DNA of 64,000 bases from Georgenia subflava (GTDB taxonomy: Bacteria; Actinomycetota; Actinomycetes; Actinomycetales; Actinomycetaceae): assembly GCF_009193155.1 (NCBI RefSeq), contig NZ_VUKD01000002.1, forward strand, positions 496,001 through 560,000, in the 5' to 3' direction. Position 1 is the stretch's first letter, and each line of letters opens with the position of its first letter. The notes beneath the pieces were generated by a model that was not told the origin of the DNA, made no database searches, and saw only the letters and a program-made list of their open reading frames with translations. The translations under genes were made by a program, and so were the position numbers. Shown piece after piece: positions 9,045-17,361 of the stretch.

Positions 9045-10736
9045 TCAGAGCCCGGTGGCAGCCGAGACATCTGCCCGGAGCTGCTTCAACCGATCGGCAG
9101 CGGTCCGTCGTGCAGCCGCGACATCGCCGGTGACCGGTACGACGACCTCGAGGTACGCCTTGAGCTTCGGCTCGGTGCCCGACGGACGGATGATCACACG
9201 GTCGCCGGCGGCAGTGAGATACAGCAGCCCGTCGGTCGGCGGCAGCTCGTCGGAACCCTCGGCCAGGTCCGTCGTCGTGATGACGGGGGAGCCGGCGAGC
9301 GTGGTAGGACCGCCCGTGCGCAGCCGCGCCATCGCCTCGCCGATGAGCGCGAGGTCCTCCACACGGACCGACAGCGGGCTCGTCGCGTGCAGACCGTGCC
9401 GGAGCGCCAGCTCGTCCAGCGCGTCCGTGAACGTCTGGCCGTCGTCGTGCAGCTGTGCGGCCAGATACGCGAGGCGCAGAGCGGCGGAGATCCCGTCCTT
9501 GTCCCGCACGGCCTCGGGGTCGACGCAGTAGCCGATCGCCTCCTCGTACCCGAATGTGAGGCCCTCGGTGCGAGCAATCCACTTGAAGCCCGTGAGAGTG
9601 GTGCGGTGCTCCAGGCCGTGGGAGGCGGCGATCTTGGCCAGCAGCCGGGACGAGACGATCGAGCTGGCGAACACGCCACGTCCGGTCAGGGCCGCGGCCA
9701 CCCCCGTCTGTGCGCCGAGCAGCGACCCGATCTCGTCGCCGGTGAGCTGGCGCCAGCCGCCCTCGACCGAGCGGTCCGGGACCGCCATCGAGCAGCGGTC
9801 GGCGTCGGGGTCGTTGGCCAGGACGACGTCGGCATCGACGGCGCGGGCGAGCTCCAGGGCGAGGTCGAGCGCGCCCGGCTCCTCAGGGTTCGGGAACGCC
9901 ACCGTCGGGAAGTCGGGGTCCGGCTCTGCCTGCTTGGCGACGACGTGCACGTCGGTGAATCCGGCCCTGCGCAACGCCTCCACGGCGGTAGCACCGCCCA
10001 CCCCGTGCATCGGGGTCAGAACGATCCGGATCCCACGCGTGTGACGCGTCGGGATCAGGGAGGCCACGCGAGCGAGATAGGCCTCGCGCACCTCGTCCCC
10101 GAGGACCTCCCAACCGCCGTCGGCGAGCGGCACGTCCACCGCCGGCCCGGCGGCTGCGATCCGCTCGGCGATCTTGGCGTCGAACGGCGGCACGATCTGC
10201 GCGCCCTGCCCCGCCCCGGTGACGGCCCGCCCACCGAGGTAGACCTTGTACCCGTTGTCCTGCGGGGGGTTGTGCGACGCCGTCACCATCACCCCGGCGT
10301 CCGTGCCGAGGTGGCGTACCGCGAAGGCGAGCACCGGCGTCGGGAGGGGCTCGGGAAGGAGGAAGGCCTTGCCGCCGGCAGCGGTGACGACGGCGGCCGT
10401 GTCCTGCGCGAACTGCGCCGAGCCGTAGCGCGCGTCGTAGCCGATTGCCACCGTGAAGTCGGTCGCCACCTCGGCCGCGAGGAACGCGCTGAGCCCGGCG
10501 GCCGCCCGGATGACGACCGCCCTGTTCATCCGGTGCGGCCCGGCCCCCAGCGCGCCGCGCAGACCGGCGGTGCCGAACTCGAGCGGGCCGGCGAACCGGT
10601 CGTCGAGATCGGCCTGCGCGGTCTCACGGTCGTCCTCGCCCTGTGCCCGCTCGAGAAGCGCGGTCAGCTCGGCTCGGGTGGTCTCGTCCGGGTCGGCGGC
10701 GATCCAGGCGCGAACCTCATCGGCGGTGACGGTCAT
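9045..10736 (-). CDS. Phospho-sugar mutase (phosphoglucomutase/phosphomannomutase family)
   Basis: This alpha-D-phosphohexomutase has 563 residues. The catalytic serine loop VMVTASHNPPQDNGYK is near residue 154, the metal-binding loop NDPDADR lies near 315, the sugar-binding GYEEAIGY follows, and the phosphate-binding IIRPSGTEPKLKAYLEV is near the C-terminus. The N-terminal FGTAGLRG is also conserved. A GAGGAGG site precedes the ATG. It lies 120 bp downstream of purine nucleoside phosphorylase on the same strand. By context, as with mycobacterial pmmB beside deoD, it may interconvert pentose or hexose 1- and 6(5)-phosphates released in nucleoside breakdown. The exact sugar specificity cannot be read from sequence. 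Confidence 0.93.
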   Translation of the reverse strand: MTVTADEVRAWIAADPDETTRAELTALLERAQGEDDRETAQADLDDRFAGPLEFGTAGLRGALGAGPHRMNRAVVIRAAAGLSAFLAAEVATDFTVAIGYDARYGSAQFAQDTAAVVTAAGGKAFLLPEPLPTPVLAFAVRHLGTDAGVMVTASHNPPQDNGYKVYLGGRAVTGAGQGAQIVPPFDAKIAERIAAAGPAVDVPLADGGWEVLGDEVREAYLARVASLIPTRHTRGIRIVLTPMHGVGGATAVEALRRAGFTDVHVVAKQAEPDPDFPTVAFPNPEEPGALDLALELARAVDADVVLANDPDADRCSMAVPDRSVEGGWRQLTGDEIGSLLGAQTGVAAALTGRGVFASSIVSSRLLAKIAASHGLEHRTTLTGFKWIARTEGLTFGYEEAIGYCVDPEAVRDKDGISAALRLAYLAAQLHDDGQTFTDALDELALRHGLHATSPLSVRVEDLALIGEAMARLRTGGPTTLAGSPVITTTDLAEGSDELPPTDGLLYLTAAGDRVIIRPSGTEPKLKAYLEVVVPVTGDVAAARRTAADRLKQLRADVSAATGL

Positions 10737-10764
10737 GTCGTGAGCCTCCTCGGCGGTTCAGTGC

Positions 10765-10796
10765 GGTGGGACGGTGGGACGGTGGGACGGTGGGAC
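10765..10796. repeat. Four perfect copies of an 8-bp repeat
   Basis: GGTGGGAC occurs four times in direct succession in the 120-bp gap between the purine nucleoside phosphorylase and phosphohexomutase genes. It would be transcribed in the leader of the mutase message. Confidence 0.85.
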
Positions 10797-10856
10797 GGCG
10801 GGGGTGCGGGTGGCGATCGCTGCAGGGCTGCCGGGCAGCGCGCCAGGCGGTCCGGC

Positions 10857-11711
10857 TCAGAGCCGGCGGACGATGTCGGCCAGCAGGCGGGAGATGCGCG
10901 GACCAGCCGCCCGGCCCGCCTCGAGGACCTCCTCGTGGGACAGCGCCTCCTCGGAGATGCCGGCCGCCGGGTTGGTCACGAGCGAGATGCCGAGGATCTC
11001 GAGGCCGGCGTGCCGGGCGGCGATGGCCTCGAGCGCCGTCGACATGCCGACCAGGTGGCCGCCCATCCGGTGCGCCATCTGCACCTCGGCCGGCGTCTCG
11101 TAGTGCGGGCCGCGGAACTGGACGTAGACCCCCTCGGCCAGCGACGGGTCCACCTGGCGGGCCAGCTCCCGGAGCCGCGACGAGTAGAGGTCCGTCAGGT
11201 CCACGAACGTCGCGCCCTCCAGCGGGGACGCGCCGGTCAGGTTGATGTGGTCGCTGATCAGCACCGGCGTCCCCGCGGGCCACTCCGGCTCCAGCCCGCC
11301 GCAGCCGTTGGTCAGCACGACCGTCGACGCGCCAGCGGCGGCAGCGGTCCGGACCCCGTGAGCGACCCGTCGCACCCCGCGCCCCTCGTAGAAGTGGCTG
11401 CGCGCGCCGAGCACCAGCGCATGCTTGTCGCCGCCCTCGATACGCACGGACCGCAGCGTCCCGCCGTGTCCGACGACGACCGGTGCCGTGAACCCGGGGA
11501 CCTCGGCGGCCGGCAGCTCGGCGACCGTCTCGCCGAGGACGTCCGCGGCCCCGCCCCAGCCCGACCCGAGCACGAGCGCGACGTCGTGCCGCTCGACCCC
11601 GGTGCGCTCTGCGATCACCGAGGCGGCGAGGCGGGCGACGGCGGCCGGGTCGGTCGCGGGGTCGTCCAGGTCGGCGGCGGGATCGGCGGCGTCGTAGGCG
11701 GCGTGGCTCAT
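10857..11711 (-). CDS. Purine-nucleoside phosphorylase (trimeric PNP type)
   Basis: The enzyme phosphorolyses purine (deoxy)nucleosides to base and (deoxy)ribose-1-phosphate. The 284-residue protein shows the family motifs in order: VLGSGWGG near residue 49 for phosphate binding, the His loop [23 protein letters not shown], the ribose site [11 protein letters not shown], and the base-specificity segment [12 protein letters not shown] and LVTNPAAGI. Length fits the 270-290 aa trimeric class (PunA/DeoD of mycobacteria), not the shorter hexameric DeoD. It is divergent from lpdA, as near Rv3303c-Rv3308, and probably co-transcribed with the mutase downstream. Confidence 0.95.
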   Translation of the reverse strand: MSHAAYDAADPAADLDDPATDPAAVARLAASVIAERTGVERHDVALVLGSGWGGAADVLGETVAELPAAEVPGFTAPVVVGHGGTLRSVRIEGGDKHALVLGARSHFYEGRGVRRVAHGVRTAAAAGASTVVLTNGCGGLEPEWPAGTPVLISDHINLTGASPLEGATFVDLTDLYSSRLRELARQVDPSLAEGVYVQFRGPHYETPAEVQMAHRMGGHLVGMSTALEAIAARHAGLEILGISLVTNPAAGISEEALSHEEVLEAGRAAGPRISRLLADIVRRL

Positions 11712-11717
11712 GGTGAG

Positions 11718-11723
11718 ACGTTA
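11718..11723 (-). promoter_or_regulatory. Leaderless -10 element for purine-nucleoside phosphorylase
   Basis: TAACGT on the minus strand is followed by CTCACC and then ATG 11711. The 6-nt gap is the typical spacing for a transcript starting at the start codon; no Shine-Dalgarno sequence is present. Confidence 0.55.
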
Positions 11724-11810
11724 GCGCGAACGCTGCTCGGACGGCCCGGCACAGGCGGCCCGCCGGCCCGTCGGGCGCGCCGGACCGGCACGTTCGGCAC
11801 AATGCCTCAG

Positions 11811-13340
11811 GTGAGCACCTCATCGACGCCCGTCCCGCCGCCCGCCGTCGAGCAGACGGGGGCCGCCGCCGCCGGCCAGAGCCCGGAGCACCGCCGCGAG
11901 CACGGCGCCGGAGCCTCGCCCGTACGAGAGGGCTCGCGGGTGGTCATCATCGGCGGCGGGCCCGGCGGGTACGAGGCCGCCCTGGTGGCGCAGCAGCTGG
12001 GCGCGCACGTCCACGTCGTCGAGCGGCAGGGCATGGGCGGCTCCGCGGTGCTCACCGACGTCGTGCCGTCGAAGACGCTCATCGCCACCGCCGAGTGGCT
12101 CACCGTCACCGAGCAGGCGGGCGAGCTCGGCATCGGCGCCGACGGCGGACCCGACGGCGACCCCGGCACCCTGCGGGCGGACATGGACACCGTCGACCGT
12201 CGGGTCGTGCGCCTCGCCGCCAAGCAGTCCAAGGACATCCGCACGCGCCTCGAGCGCGAGGGCGTCACGATCATCTCGGGCACCGGTCGCATCGACGCCG
12301 AGATCAGCGCACAGGGCAGCCGGCGCATCTTCGTCACCACCACTGCCGGTGAGGAGCTCGAGCTGGAGACCGACATCGTGCTCGTCGCCACGGGCGCGAC
12401 CCCTCGCGTGCTGCCCAGCGCACAGCCCGACGGCGAACGCATCCTGACCTGGGCGCAGATGTACAACCTCACCGAGATCCCCGAGCACCTCGTGGTGGTC
12501 GGCTCCGGCGTCACCGGTGCCGAGTTCGCCGGCGCCTACAACGCGCTCGGCGCCCCGGTCACGCTCGTCTCCTCCCGCGACCGTGTCCTTCCCGGCGAGG
12601 ACGAGCACGCCGCCGAGCTCATCGAGGCCGTCTTCCGCCGTCGCGGCATGACCGTGCTGTCCCGCTCCCGGGCGGCCGCGGTCCGCCGGGTCGACCACGG
12701 CGTCGAGGTCGAGCTCACCGACGGGCGCGTGGTCACGGCGTCGCACTGCCTCGTCGCCGTCGGCGGCGTACCCGCCACCGACGGGATCGGCCTGACCGAG
12801 GCCGGCGTCGAGGTCAGCGACAGCGGCCACATCAAGGTCGACCGGGTCTCCCGCACCCGTGCCTTCCGCGTCTACGCGGCCGGCGACTGCACGGGCGTCC
12901 TCCCGCTCGCCTCGGTCGCCGCGATGCAGGGCCGGATCGCCATGTGGCACGCCCTCGGCGACGCCGTCTCCCCGCTCGACCTCGACACCGTCGCCGCCAA
13001 CATCTTCACGGCTCCGGAGATCGCCACCATCGGTGTCACCCAGAAGCAGATCGAGTCCGGTGAGATCGACGGCGCCATCACCAGGCTGCCCATCACGCGC
13101 AACCCGCGCGCCAAGATGCTCGGCATCAAGGAGGGCTTCGTGAAGCTCTTCTCCGACCGCTCCACCGGCACCGTCATCGGCGGCGTGGTGGTCGCCCCGC
13201 GCGCGTCCGAGCTCATCTACCCGATCACCATCGCCGTGACGCAGCGGCTCACCGTCGACCAGCTCGCCAACGTCTTCACGATCTACCCCTCGCTCACCGG
13301 TTCCATCGCCGAGGCCGCCCGCACCCTGCACCGCGCGTGA
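11811..13340 (+). CDS. lpdA: NAD(P)H-quinone dehydrogenase, LpdA (Rv3303c) type flavoprotein
   Basis: This FAD/NAD flavoprotein of the pyridine nucleotide-disulfide oxidoreductase fold has 509 residues. It shows the FAD-binding VVIIGGGPGGYEAALVAQQL, the second dinucleotide site VVVGSGVTGAEFAGAYNALG and the FAD site VYAAGDCTG. The C-terminal dimerisation domain ends in FTIYPSLTGSIAEAAR. The redox CxxxxC of true lipoamide dehydrogenases is absent: the position reads GMGGSAVLTDVVPSKT. That is the hallmark of the mycobacterial LpdA/quinone reductase subgroup. Start is uncertain: GTG 11811 follows CACAAT by 7 nt (leaderless pattern), while ATG 11802 is in frame. The first 45 residues are Pro/Ala-rich. 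Confidence 0.9.
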   Translation: MSTSSTPVPPPAVEQTGAAAAGQSPEHRREHGAGASPVREGSRVVIIGGGPGGYEAALVAQQLGAHVHVVERQGMGGSAVLTDVVPSKTLIATAEWLTVTEQAGELGIGADGGPDGDPGTLRADMDTVDRRVVRLAAKQSKDIRTRLEREGVTIISGTGRIDAEISAQGSRRIFVTTTAGEELELETDIVLVATGATPRVLPSAQPDGERILTWAQMYNLTEIPEHLVVVGSGVTGAEFAGAYNALGAPVTLVSSRDRVLPGEDEHAAELIEAVFRRRGMTVLSRSRAAAVRRVDHGVEVELTDGRVVTASHCLVAVGGVPATDGIGLTEAGVEVSDSGHIKVDRVSRTRAFRVYAAGDCTGVLPLASVAAMQGRIAMWHALGDAVSPLDLDTVAANIFTAPEIATIGVTQKQIESGEIDGAITRLPITRNPRAKMLGIKEGFVKLFSDRSTGTVIGGVVVAPRASELIYPITIAVTQRLTVDQLANVFTIYPSLTGSIAEAARTLHRA

Positions 13341-13462
13341 GACGGCGGAGGCGTAGGGACGACGGCGCACCCGGCACGTGCTCGGCCGCGAGAATTCCAG
13401 GCGCGACGGCGGTGACCCGCACCTTCCCACCGGTCGACGGCCGCCGGGCCCGGACCGGGCCG

Positions 13463-13468
13463 TAGGGT
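13463..13468 (+). promoter_or_regulatory. Leaderless -10 element for dapE
   Basis: TAGGGT lies 8 nt before ATG 13477, and no ribosome binding site is present. This supports ATG 13477 as the start rather than the upstream open part of the frame. Confidence 0.45.
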
Positions 13469-13476
13469 CTGGACCC

Positions 13477-14592
13477 ATGAGCACCGCGACGCCCGCCACC
13501 CTGCCCGACCTGGCGACGGCCGACGTCGTCGACCTCGCGGCGGCCGTGTGCGACATCGCCTCGGTCTCCGGCGGCGAGACCGCGCTGGCCGACGCCGTCG
13601 CCGTCGCCCTCGCCGCCCACGCCCACCTCGAGGTCCTGCGGGACGGCGACGCCGTGGTGGCCCGCACGAGCCTCGGCAGGGAGCGTCGGGTGGTCGTCGC
13701 CGGCCATATCGACACCGTCCCGATCAAGGGCAACGTGCCCACCTGGCGCGCCGTCGCGGACGACGGCACGGAGGAGCTGTGGGGCCGCGGCACCGTCGAC
13801 ATGAAGGGCGGCGTCGCCGTCGCCCTGCACCTCGCCGCCGCGCTGACCGAGCCGCGCTGGGACGTCACCTGGGTCTTCTACGACCACGAGGAGGTGGCGT
13901 CCGAGCTCAACGGGCTCGGCCGGCTCGTACGGCTGCACCCGGACTGGGTCGCCGGTGACCTCGCGGTCCTCGGTGAGCCCACGGCCGGCGGCATCGAAGG
14001 TGGTTGCAACGGCACCCTGCGTGCCGAGGTGTCCACGACGGGGCGCACGGCGCACTCCGCCCGCGGGTGGCGCGGCGTCAACGCCGTGCACGCCGCCGCC
14101 GGGATCCTGGACCGCCTGAACGAGTACGAACCGCGCGAGGTCGACGTGGACGGCCTCGTCTACCGGGAGGGTCTCAACGCCGTCCGCGTCACCGGCGGCA
14201 TCGCCGACAACATGATCCCGGACTCCTGCGTCGTCACCGTCAACTACCGCTTCGCGCCCTCGACGACGCCGGCGCAGGCGGAGGCGCACGTGCGCGAGGT
14301 CTTCGCGGGCTACGACCTTCGGGTGACCGACCTCGCCGGCGGTGCGAGGCCCGGCCTCGACGACCCGCTCGTGGCCGGGTTCGTCGACGCCGTCACCGGT
14401 GTCACCGGTGGGGCGCCCGGACCGAAGTACGGCTGGACCGACGTCGCCCGGTTCGCCGAGCTCGGGGTCCCGGCGGTCAACTTCGGGCCCGGCGACCCGA
14501 TGCTCGCCCACGCCGACGACGAGCGCTGCCCGGTCGACCAGATCCGCACGTGCGCCCTGGCCCTGCGCGCCTGGCTCGCACAGGGCGCGTGA
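13477..14592 (+). CDS. dapE: Succinyl-diaminopimelate desuccinylase
   Basis: DapE hydrolyses N-succinyl-LL-diaminopimelate to LL-diaminopimelate and succinate, for lysine and peptidoglycan synthesis. The 371-residue M20-family protein has the zinc ligands in order: GHIDTVP, the bridging Asp in GTVDMKGG, the catalytic Glu pair in YDHEEV, LGEPTAGGIEGGCNG, and a final His in LAHADDERC. The dimerisation domain carries GRTAHSARGWRGVNAV. The mycobacterial dapE (Rv1202) is similarly followed by a LOG gene and DUF3117, which supports the assignment. Confidence 0.94.
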   Translation: MSTATPATLPDLATADVVDLAAAVCDIASVSGGETALADAVAVALAAHAHLEVLRDGDAVVARTSLGRERRVVVAGHIDTVPIKGNVPTWRAVADDGTEELWGRGTVDMKGGVAVALHLAAALTEPRWDVTWVFYDHEEVASELNGLGRLVRLHPDWVAGDLAVLGEPTAGGIEGGCNGTLRAEVSTTGRTAHSARGWRGVNAVHAAAGILDRLNEYEPREVDVDGLVYREGLNAVRVTGGIADNMIPDSCVVTVNYRFAPSTTPAQAEAHVREVFAGYDLRVTDLAGGARPGLDDPLVAGFVDAVTGVTGGAPGPKYGWTDVARFAELGVPAVNFGPGDPMLAHADDERCPVDQIRTCALALRAWLAQGA

Positions 14593-14611
14593 CAGCGAGG
14601 AAGATGAGGAC

Positions 14612-15427
14612 ATGACACGCGAGGTGCACACCAACCACGAGCACGCCAACGGCTACCGCAAGGGGCCGGTGCTCCTGCGGCGCGACCAGGTCCCGGAAGA
14701 GACCACCGACGCCCGGCTGCTCGCCCCGGAGCAGGACACCAGCTGGCTGCACATGGACCCCTGGCGGGTCATGCGCATCCAGGCGGAGTTCGTCGAGGGC
14801 TTCGGTGCGCTCGCGGACCTCGGTCCCGCGATCTCGGTCTTCGGCTCGGCCCGCCTGAAGCCCGGCGAGCCCGAGTACGAGCTCGCCGAGGAGATCGGCG
14901 GGCGGCTCGTGAGGGCCGGCTTCGCCGTCGTGACCGGCGGGGGCCCCGGCGTCATGGAGGCCGCCAACAAGGGCGCCTGCGAGGCGGACGGCACCTCGGT
15001 CGGCCTGGGGATCGAGCTGCCCTTCGAGCAGGGCATGAACCAGTGGGTCGACCTGGGCGTGAACTTCCGCTACTTCTTCGCCCGCAAGACCATGTTCGTC
15101 AAGTACTCCCAGGGATTCGTGGTGCTGCCGGGCGGCTTCGGCACCATGGACGAGCTCTTCGAGGCGCTGACCCTGGTCCAGACGCAGAAGGTCTCGTCCT
15201 TCCCGATCGTGCTCGTCGGGTCCGAGTACTGGGGCGGGCTCGTCGAGTGGCTCCGGACGACGATGGTGGAGCGCGGCACGATCAGCCCCGCAGACCTCGA
15301 CCTGCTGCCGGTGGTGGACACCGCCGAGGAGGCCGTCGACGCCGTCCTGACCGGCATGGCGCACCTCGCCCACGAGAAGGAAGCGCAGGCCGCAGCGGTG
15401 GAAGAGGCTGGCGGCGCCCCCGAGTGA
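14612..15427 (+). CDS. LOG-family Rossmann-fold protein (TIGR00730)
   Basis: The 271-residue protein carries both LOG signature motifs: TGGGPGVMEAANKGA, near residue 110, and VLPGGFGTMDELFEALTL, near residue 171. LOG proteins hydrolyse (cytokinin) nucleoside 5'-monophosphates to base and ribose-5-phosphate, but many bacterial members are only known as nucleotide-binding Rossmann proteins. It has a hydrophilic N-terminal tail (TNHEHANGYRKGPVLLRRDQ) typical of the actinobacterial form. The start is 19 bp after the dapE stop with a GAGGA just upstream, so it is probably co-transcribed with dapE. Confidence 0.9.
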   Translation: MTREVHTNHEHANGYRKGPVLLRRDQVPEETTDARLLAPEQDTSWLHMDPWRVMRIQAEFVEGFGALADLGPAISVFGSARLKPGEPEYELAEEIGGRLVRAGFAVVTGGGPGVMEAANKGACEADGTSVGLGIELPFEQGMNQWVDLGVNFRYFFARKTMFVKYSQGFVVLPGGFGTMDELFEALTLVQTQKVSSFPIVLVGSEYWGGLVEWLRTTMVERGTISPADLDLLPVVDTAEEAVDAVLTGMAHLAHEKEAQAAAVEEAGGAPE

Positions 15428-15518
15428 TCTAAACTGGTGCCAGCGATCACCTCGCACGCTGGCGGGGTCCGCCCGCTCGTGGGCGGTCGAGGATCCATGG
15501 AGAAGAGGGGTAAGCCAG

Positions 15519-15686
15519 ATGGCTGCGATGAAGCCGAGGACCGGAGATGGGCCGCTCGAGGTGACCAAGGAGGGTCGCGGCATCGTCATGCGCGTCCCGC
15601 TCGAGGGCGGTGGCCGACTGGTCGTCGAGCTGACGCCGGCCGAGGCAGGGGAGCTGAGCGACGCGCTCAGCGCCGTCGCCGGCTGA
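15519..15686 (+). CDS. DUF3117 domain protein (55 aa)
   Basis: A 55-residue conserved actinobacterial protein beginning MAAMKPRTGDGPLEVTKEGR and ending in ELSDALSAVAG. The whole length matches DUF3117; its function is unknown. A GAGGGG sits about 9 bp before the ATG. Upstream are a possible -10 TAAACT at 15430-15435 and a leader hairpin (CCGCCC/GGGCGG at about 15470-15487). A strong terminator follows the gene, so it is likely its own unit, placed between the LOG gene and the O-methyltransferase as near Rv1211. Confidence 0.92.
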   Translation: MAAMKPRTGDGPLEVTKEGRGIVMRVPLEGGGRLVVELTPAEAGELSDALSAVAG

Positions 15687-15708
15687 ACTCGCTCCACCTG
15701 TAACGCCG

Positions 15709-15739
15709 GACGGCCGGCCAGCCTCGCTGGCCGGCCGTC
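15709..15739 (+). terminator. Strong hairpin terminator after the DUF3117 gene
   Basis: GACGGCCGGCCAG at 15709-15721, a 5-nt loop, and CTGGCCGGCCGTC at 15727-15739 form a perfect 13-bp GC stem. Only a weak T-rich stretch follows on the plus strand. It stands between convergent genes and could act in both directions. Confidence 0.8.
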
Positions 15740-15740
15740 T

Positions 15741-15864
15741 CGTGTCTCCGCCGAGCTGCTCGGCGTCGTCTCTACCGGGCTGCTCGGCGTCGTCTCTACC
15801 GAGCTGCCCGGCGTCGTCTCTGCCGACCTGCCCGAGGTCGTCTCTACCGGGCTGCCCGGTGTCC
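15741..15864. repeat. 24-bp tandem repeat
   Basis: GTCGTCTCTACCGGGCTGCT-type units start at 15765, 15789, 15813 and 15837 with an exact 24-bp period, with decayed half-copies on both sides. The array lies between the DUF3117 terminator and the 3' end of the O-methyltransferase gene. Because 24 is divisible by three it keeps frames open, but no real gene covers it. Confidence 0.85.
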
Positions 15865-15881
15865 CGGCGGCCGTCCTGGCC

Positions 15882-15983
15882 GGGACACCGAGAGGCGAGA
15901 GGTCAGCGGCGTACCGCCACGAGCACGCCGTCGGGACACCAAGAGACGAGAGGTCAGCGGCGTACCGCCACGAGCAGGCCGTC
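15882..15983. repeat. 51-bp duplication of the O-methyltransferase gene 3' end
   Basis: Two copies, beginning GGGACACC at 15882 and 15933, are identical except for a few bases. The second contains the last ten codons and stop of the O-methyltransferase gene; the first is an extra copy just beyond the stop, including a second TGA at 15903-15905. Confidence 0.85.
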
Positions 15984-16586
15984 GCCGGTGGGCAGCAGCG
16001 CGGGGACGAGCCGGTCGTCGTCGCGCACCCGCTTGCCGAGCTCGCGCACCGCCACGGTGGCCTCGTCCCGCCGGGCCGGGTCCGCCACCCGGTCGTGCCA
16101 GAGCGCGGCGCCGACGGCGAGCACGCCGCCGGGCCGCAGCAGCCGCACCGCCTGCTCGACGTCGTCCCCGGCCTCCGCCGTGTCCCCGTCGACGTGGACC
16201 AGGTCGTAGGCGCCGTCCGCGAGGCGCGGGAGCACCTCCAGGGCACGGCCGCCGATCAGGCGGACGCGCGCCGGCCGCACGCCGGCCGCCGCGAACGTCT
16301 CGCGGGCCGCGCGCTGGTGCTCCGGCTCGACGTCGATCGTGGTCAGCACGCCGTCGGGGGCCATGCCGCCGAGCAGCCACAGGCCGGAGACGCCGGTGCC
16401 CGTCCCGACCTCCGCGACCGCCCGCGCCTGGCAGGCGGCGGCGAGGACGCGCAGCGCGGCGCCCGTGCCCGCCGGCACCGCGGCGACCCCGAGCTCCTCG
16501 GCGCGCAGGCGGGCGTCCCGCGTGTGCTCGTCCTCGGCGACGAACTCTTCGGTGTAGGCCCAGGACTGGGCCTTGTCGGCAGTGAT
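15954..16586 (-). CDS. Class I SAM-dependent O-methyltransferase (Rv1220c type), possible ATC start
   Basis: This methyltransferase, beginning [15 protein letters not shown], has the SAM motif [19 protein letters not shown], then [11 protein letters not shown] and the acidic metal/catechol-type segment YDLVHVDGD, followed by [11 protein letters not shown]. It resembles the mycobacterial protein encoded divergently from sigE. The frame has no ATG, GTG or TTG between ATG 16700 and the conserved region. A perfect GGAGG lies at 16597-16593, six bases before an ATC at 16586. Starting there gives 210 residues, the family length; starting at 16700 adds 38 unconserved residues and overlaps the sigE upstream region. 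The substrate is unknown. Confidence 0.88.
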   Translation of the reverse strand: MTADKAQSWAYTEEFVAEDEHTRDARLRAEELGVAAVPAGTGAALRVLAAACQARAVAEVGTGTGVSGLWLLGGMAPDGVLTTIDVEPEHQRAARETFAAAGVRPARVRLIGGRALEVLPRLADGAYDLVHVDGDTAEAGDDVEQAVRLLRPGGVLAVGAALWHDRVADPARRDEATVAVRELGKRVRDDDRLVPALLPTGDGLLVAVRR

Positions 16587-16722
16587 GGTGGGCCTCCGGG
16601 CGGGTTCGGGCGGCCAGTGCCGCCGGACGGGTAGGACGATGCTACCGGCGGCCGACGCTCCCAGGCGGCTTCCAGGTTCGGTACCTACGATGGGACTCAC
16701 CGTGACGGAACGAGGACCGCAG

Positions 16723-17361
16723 ATGCCCGATGCCCCAGCCGCCCAGGCCGACGCCGACGTGCCGGCCCCCGGGTCGGTCGTGGAGCCGCCGGTGGACGAG
16801 GCGGCCGCCCCGGTGTGGTCTCCTCCCTCGTGGGAGCAGATCGTCGTCGAGCACTCCCCGCGGGTCTACCGGCTGGCCTACCGCCTCACCGGGAACAAGG
16901 CCGACGCCGAGGACCTGACGCAGGAGACCTTCGTGCGGGTCTTCCGCTCGCTGCACAGCTACCAGCCGGGAAACTTCGAGGGCTGGCTGCACCGCATCAC
17001 CACCAACCTCTTCCTCGACCACGCCCGCCGGCGCTCGCGGGTGCGCCTCGACCCCATCGGCGAGGCGACCGAACGGCTGCCGAGCGCGCGCGACACCGAG
17101 GAGCCCGAGCGTGGGTTCGAGCACGCCCACCTGGACGTCGACGTCCAGCAGGCCCTGGACGCGCTGCCGCCGAAGTACCGGGCCGCCGTCGTCCTGTGCG
17201 ACATCGAGGGCCTGTCCTACGAGGAGATCGCCGCGACCCTCGACATCAAGATGGGTACGGTGCGTTCGCGCATCCACCGGGCGCGCGCGATGCTCCGCGA
17301 GCAGCTCGAGCACCGGCGCCCCACGAGCAGCCCTGTCGTCGTCACCGGAGGCGCCCGGTGA
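16723..17361 (+). CDS. sigE: ECF sigma factor, SigE type
   Basis: This extracytoplasmic-function sigma factor of 212 residues has region 2 ([20 protein letters not shown], then [10 protein letters not shown]) for -10 binding and region 4 ([20 protein letters not shown], then a [13 protein letters not shown] recognition helix) for -35 binding. ATG 16723 is chosen because CGAGGA ends six bases upstream; GTG 16702 and ATG 16690 are in frame and would add up to 11 residues. Its stop overlaps the anti-sigma gene (GTGA), and htrA and tatB follow, the same order as mycobacterial sigE-rseA-htrA-tatB. It should control the cell-envelope stress response. Confidence 0.94.
   Translation: MPDAPAAQADADVPAPGSVVEPPVDEAAAPVWSPPSWEQIVVEHSPRVYRLAYRLTGNKADAEDLTQETFVRVFRSLHSYQPGNFEGWLHRITTNLFLDHARRRSRVRLDPIGEATERLPSARDTEEPERGFEHAHLDVDVQQALDALPPKYRAAVVLCDIEGLSYEEIAATLDIKMGTVRSRIHRARAMLREQLEHRRPTSSPVVVTGGAR

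Noticed and set aside
8892-11810. A very long plus-strand open frame upstream of lpdA, antisense to the mutase and phosphorylase genes
   Set aside because: It is only the lpdA frame remaining open by GC bias; the translation is low-complexity and the minus-strand genes have full family motifs.
14477-16246. A 589-codon open frame on the minus strand covering the LOG and DUF3117 genes
   Set aside because: It is a high-GC shadow: its sequence is Arg/Thr/Ser-rich, it runs antisense through dapE-end, LOG and DUF3117, and it crosses a 24-bp repeat.
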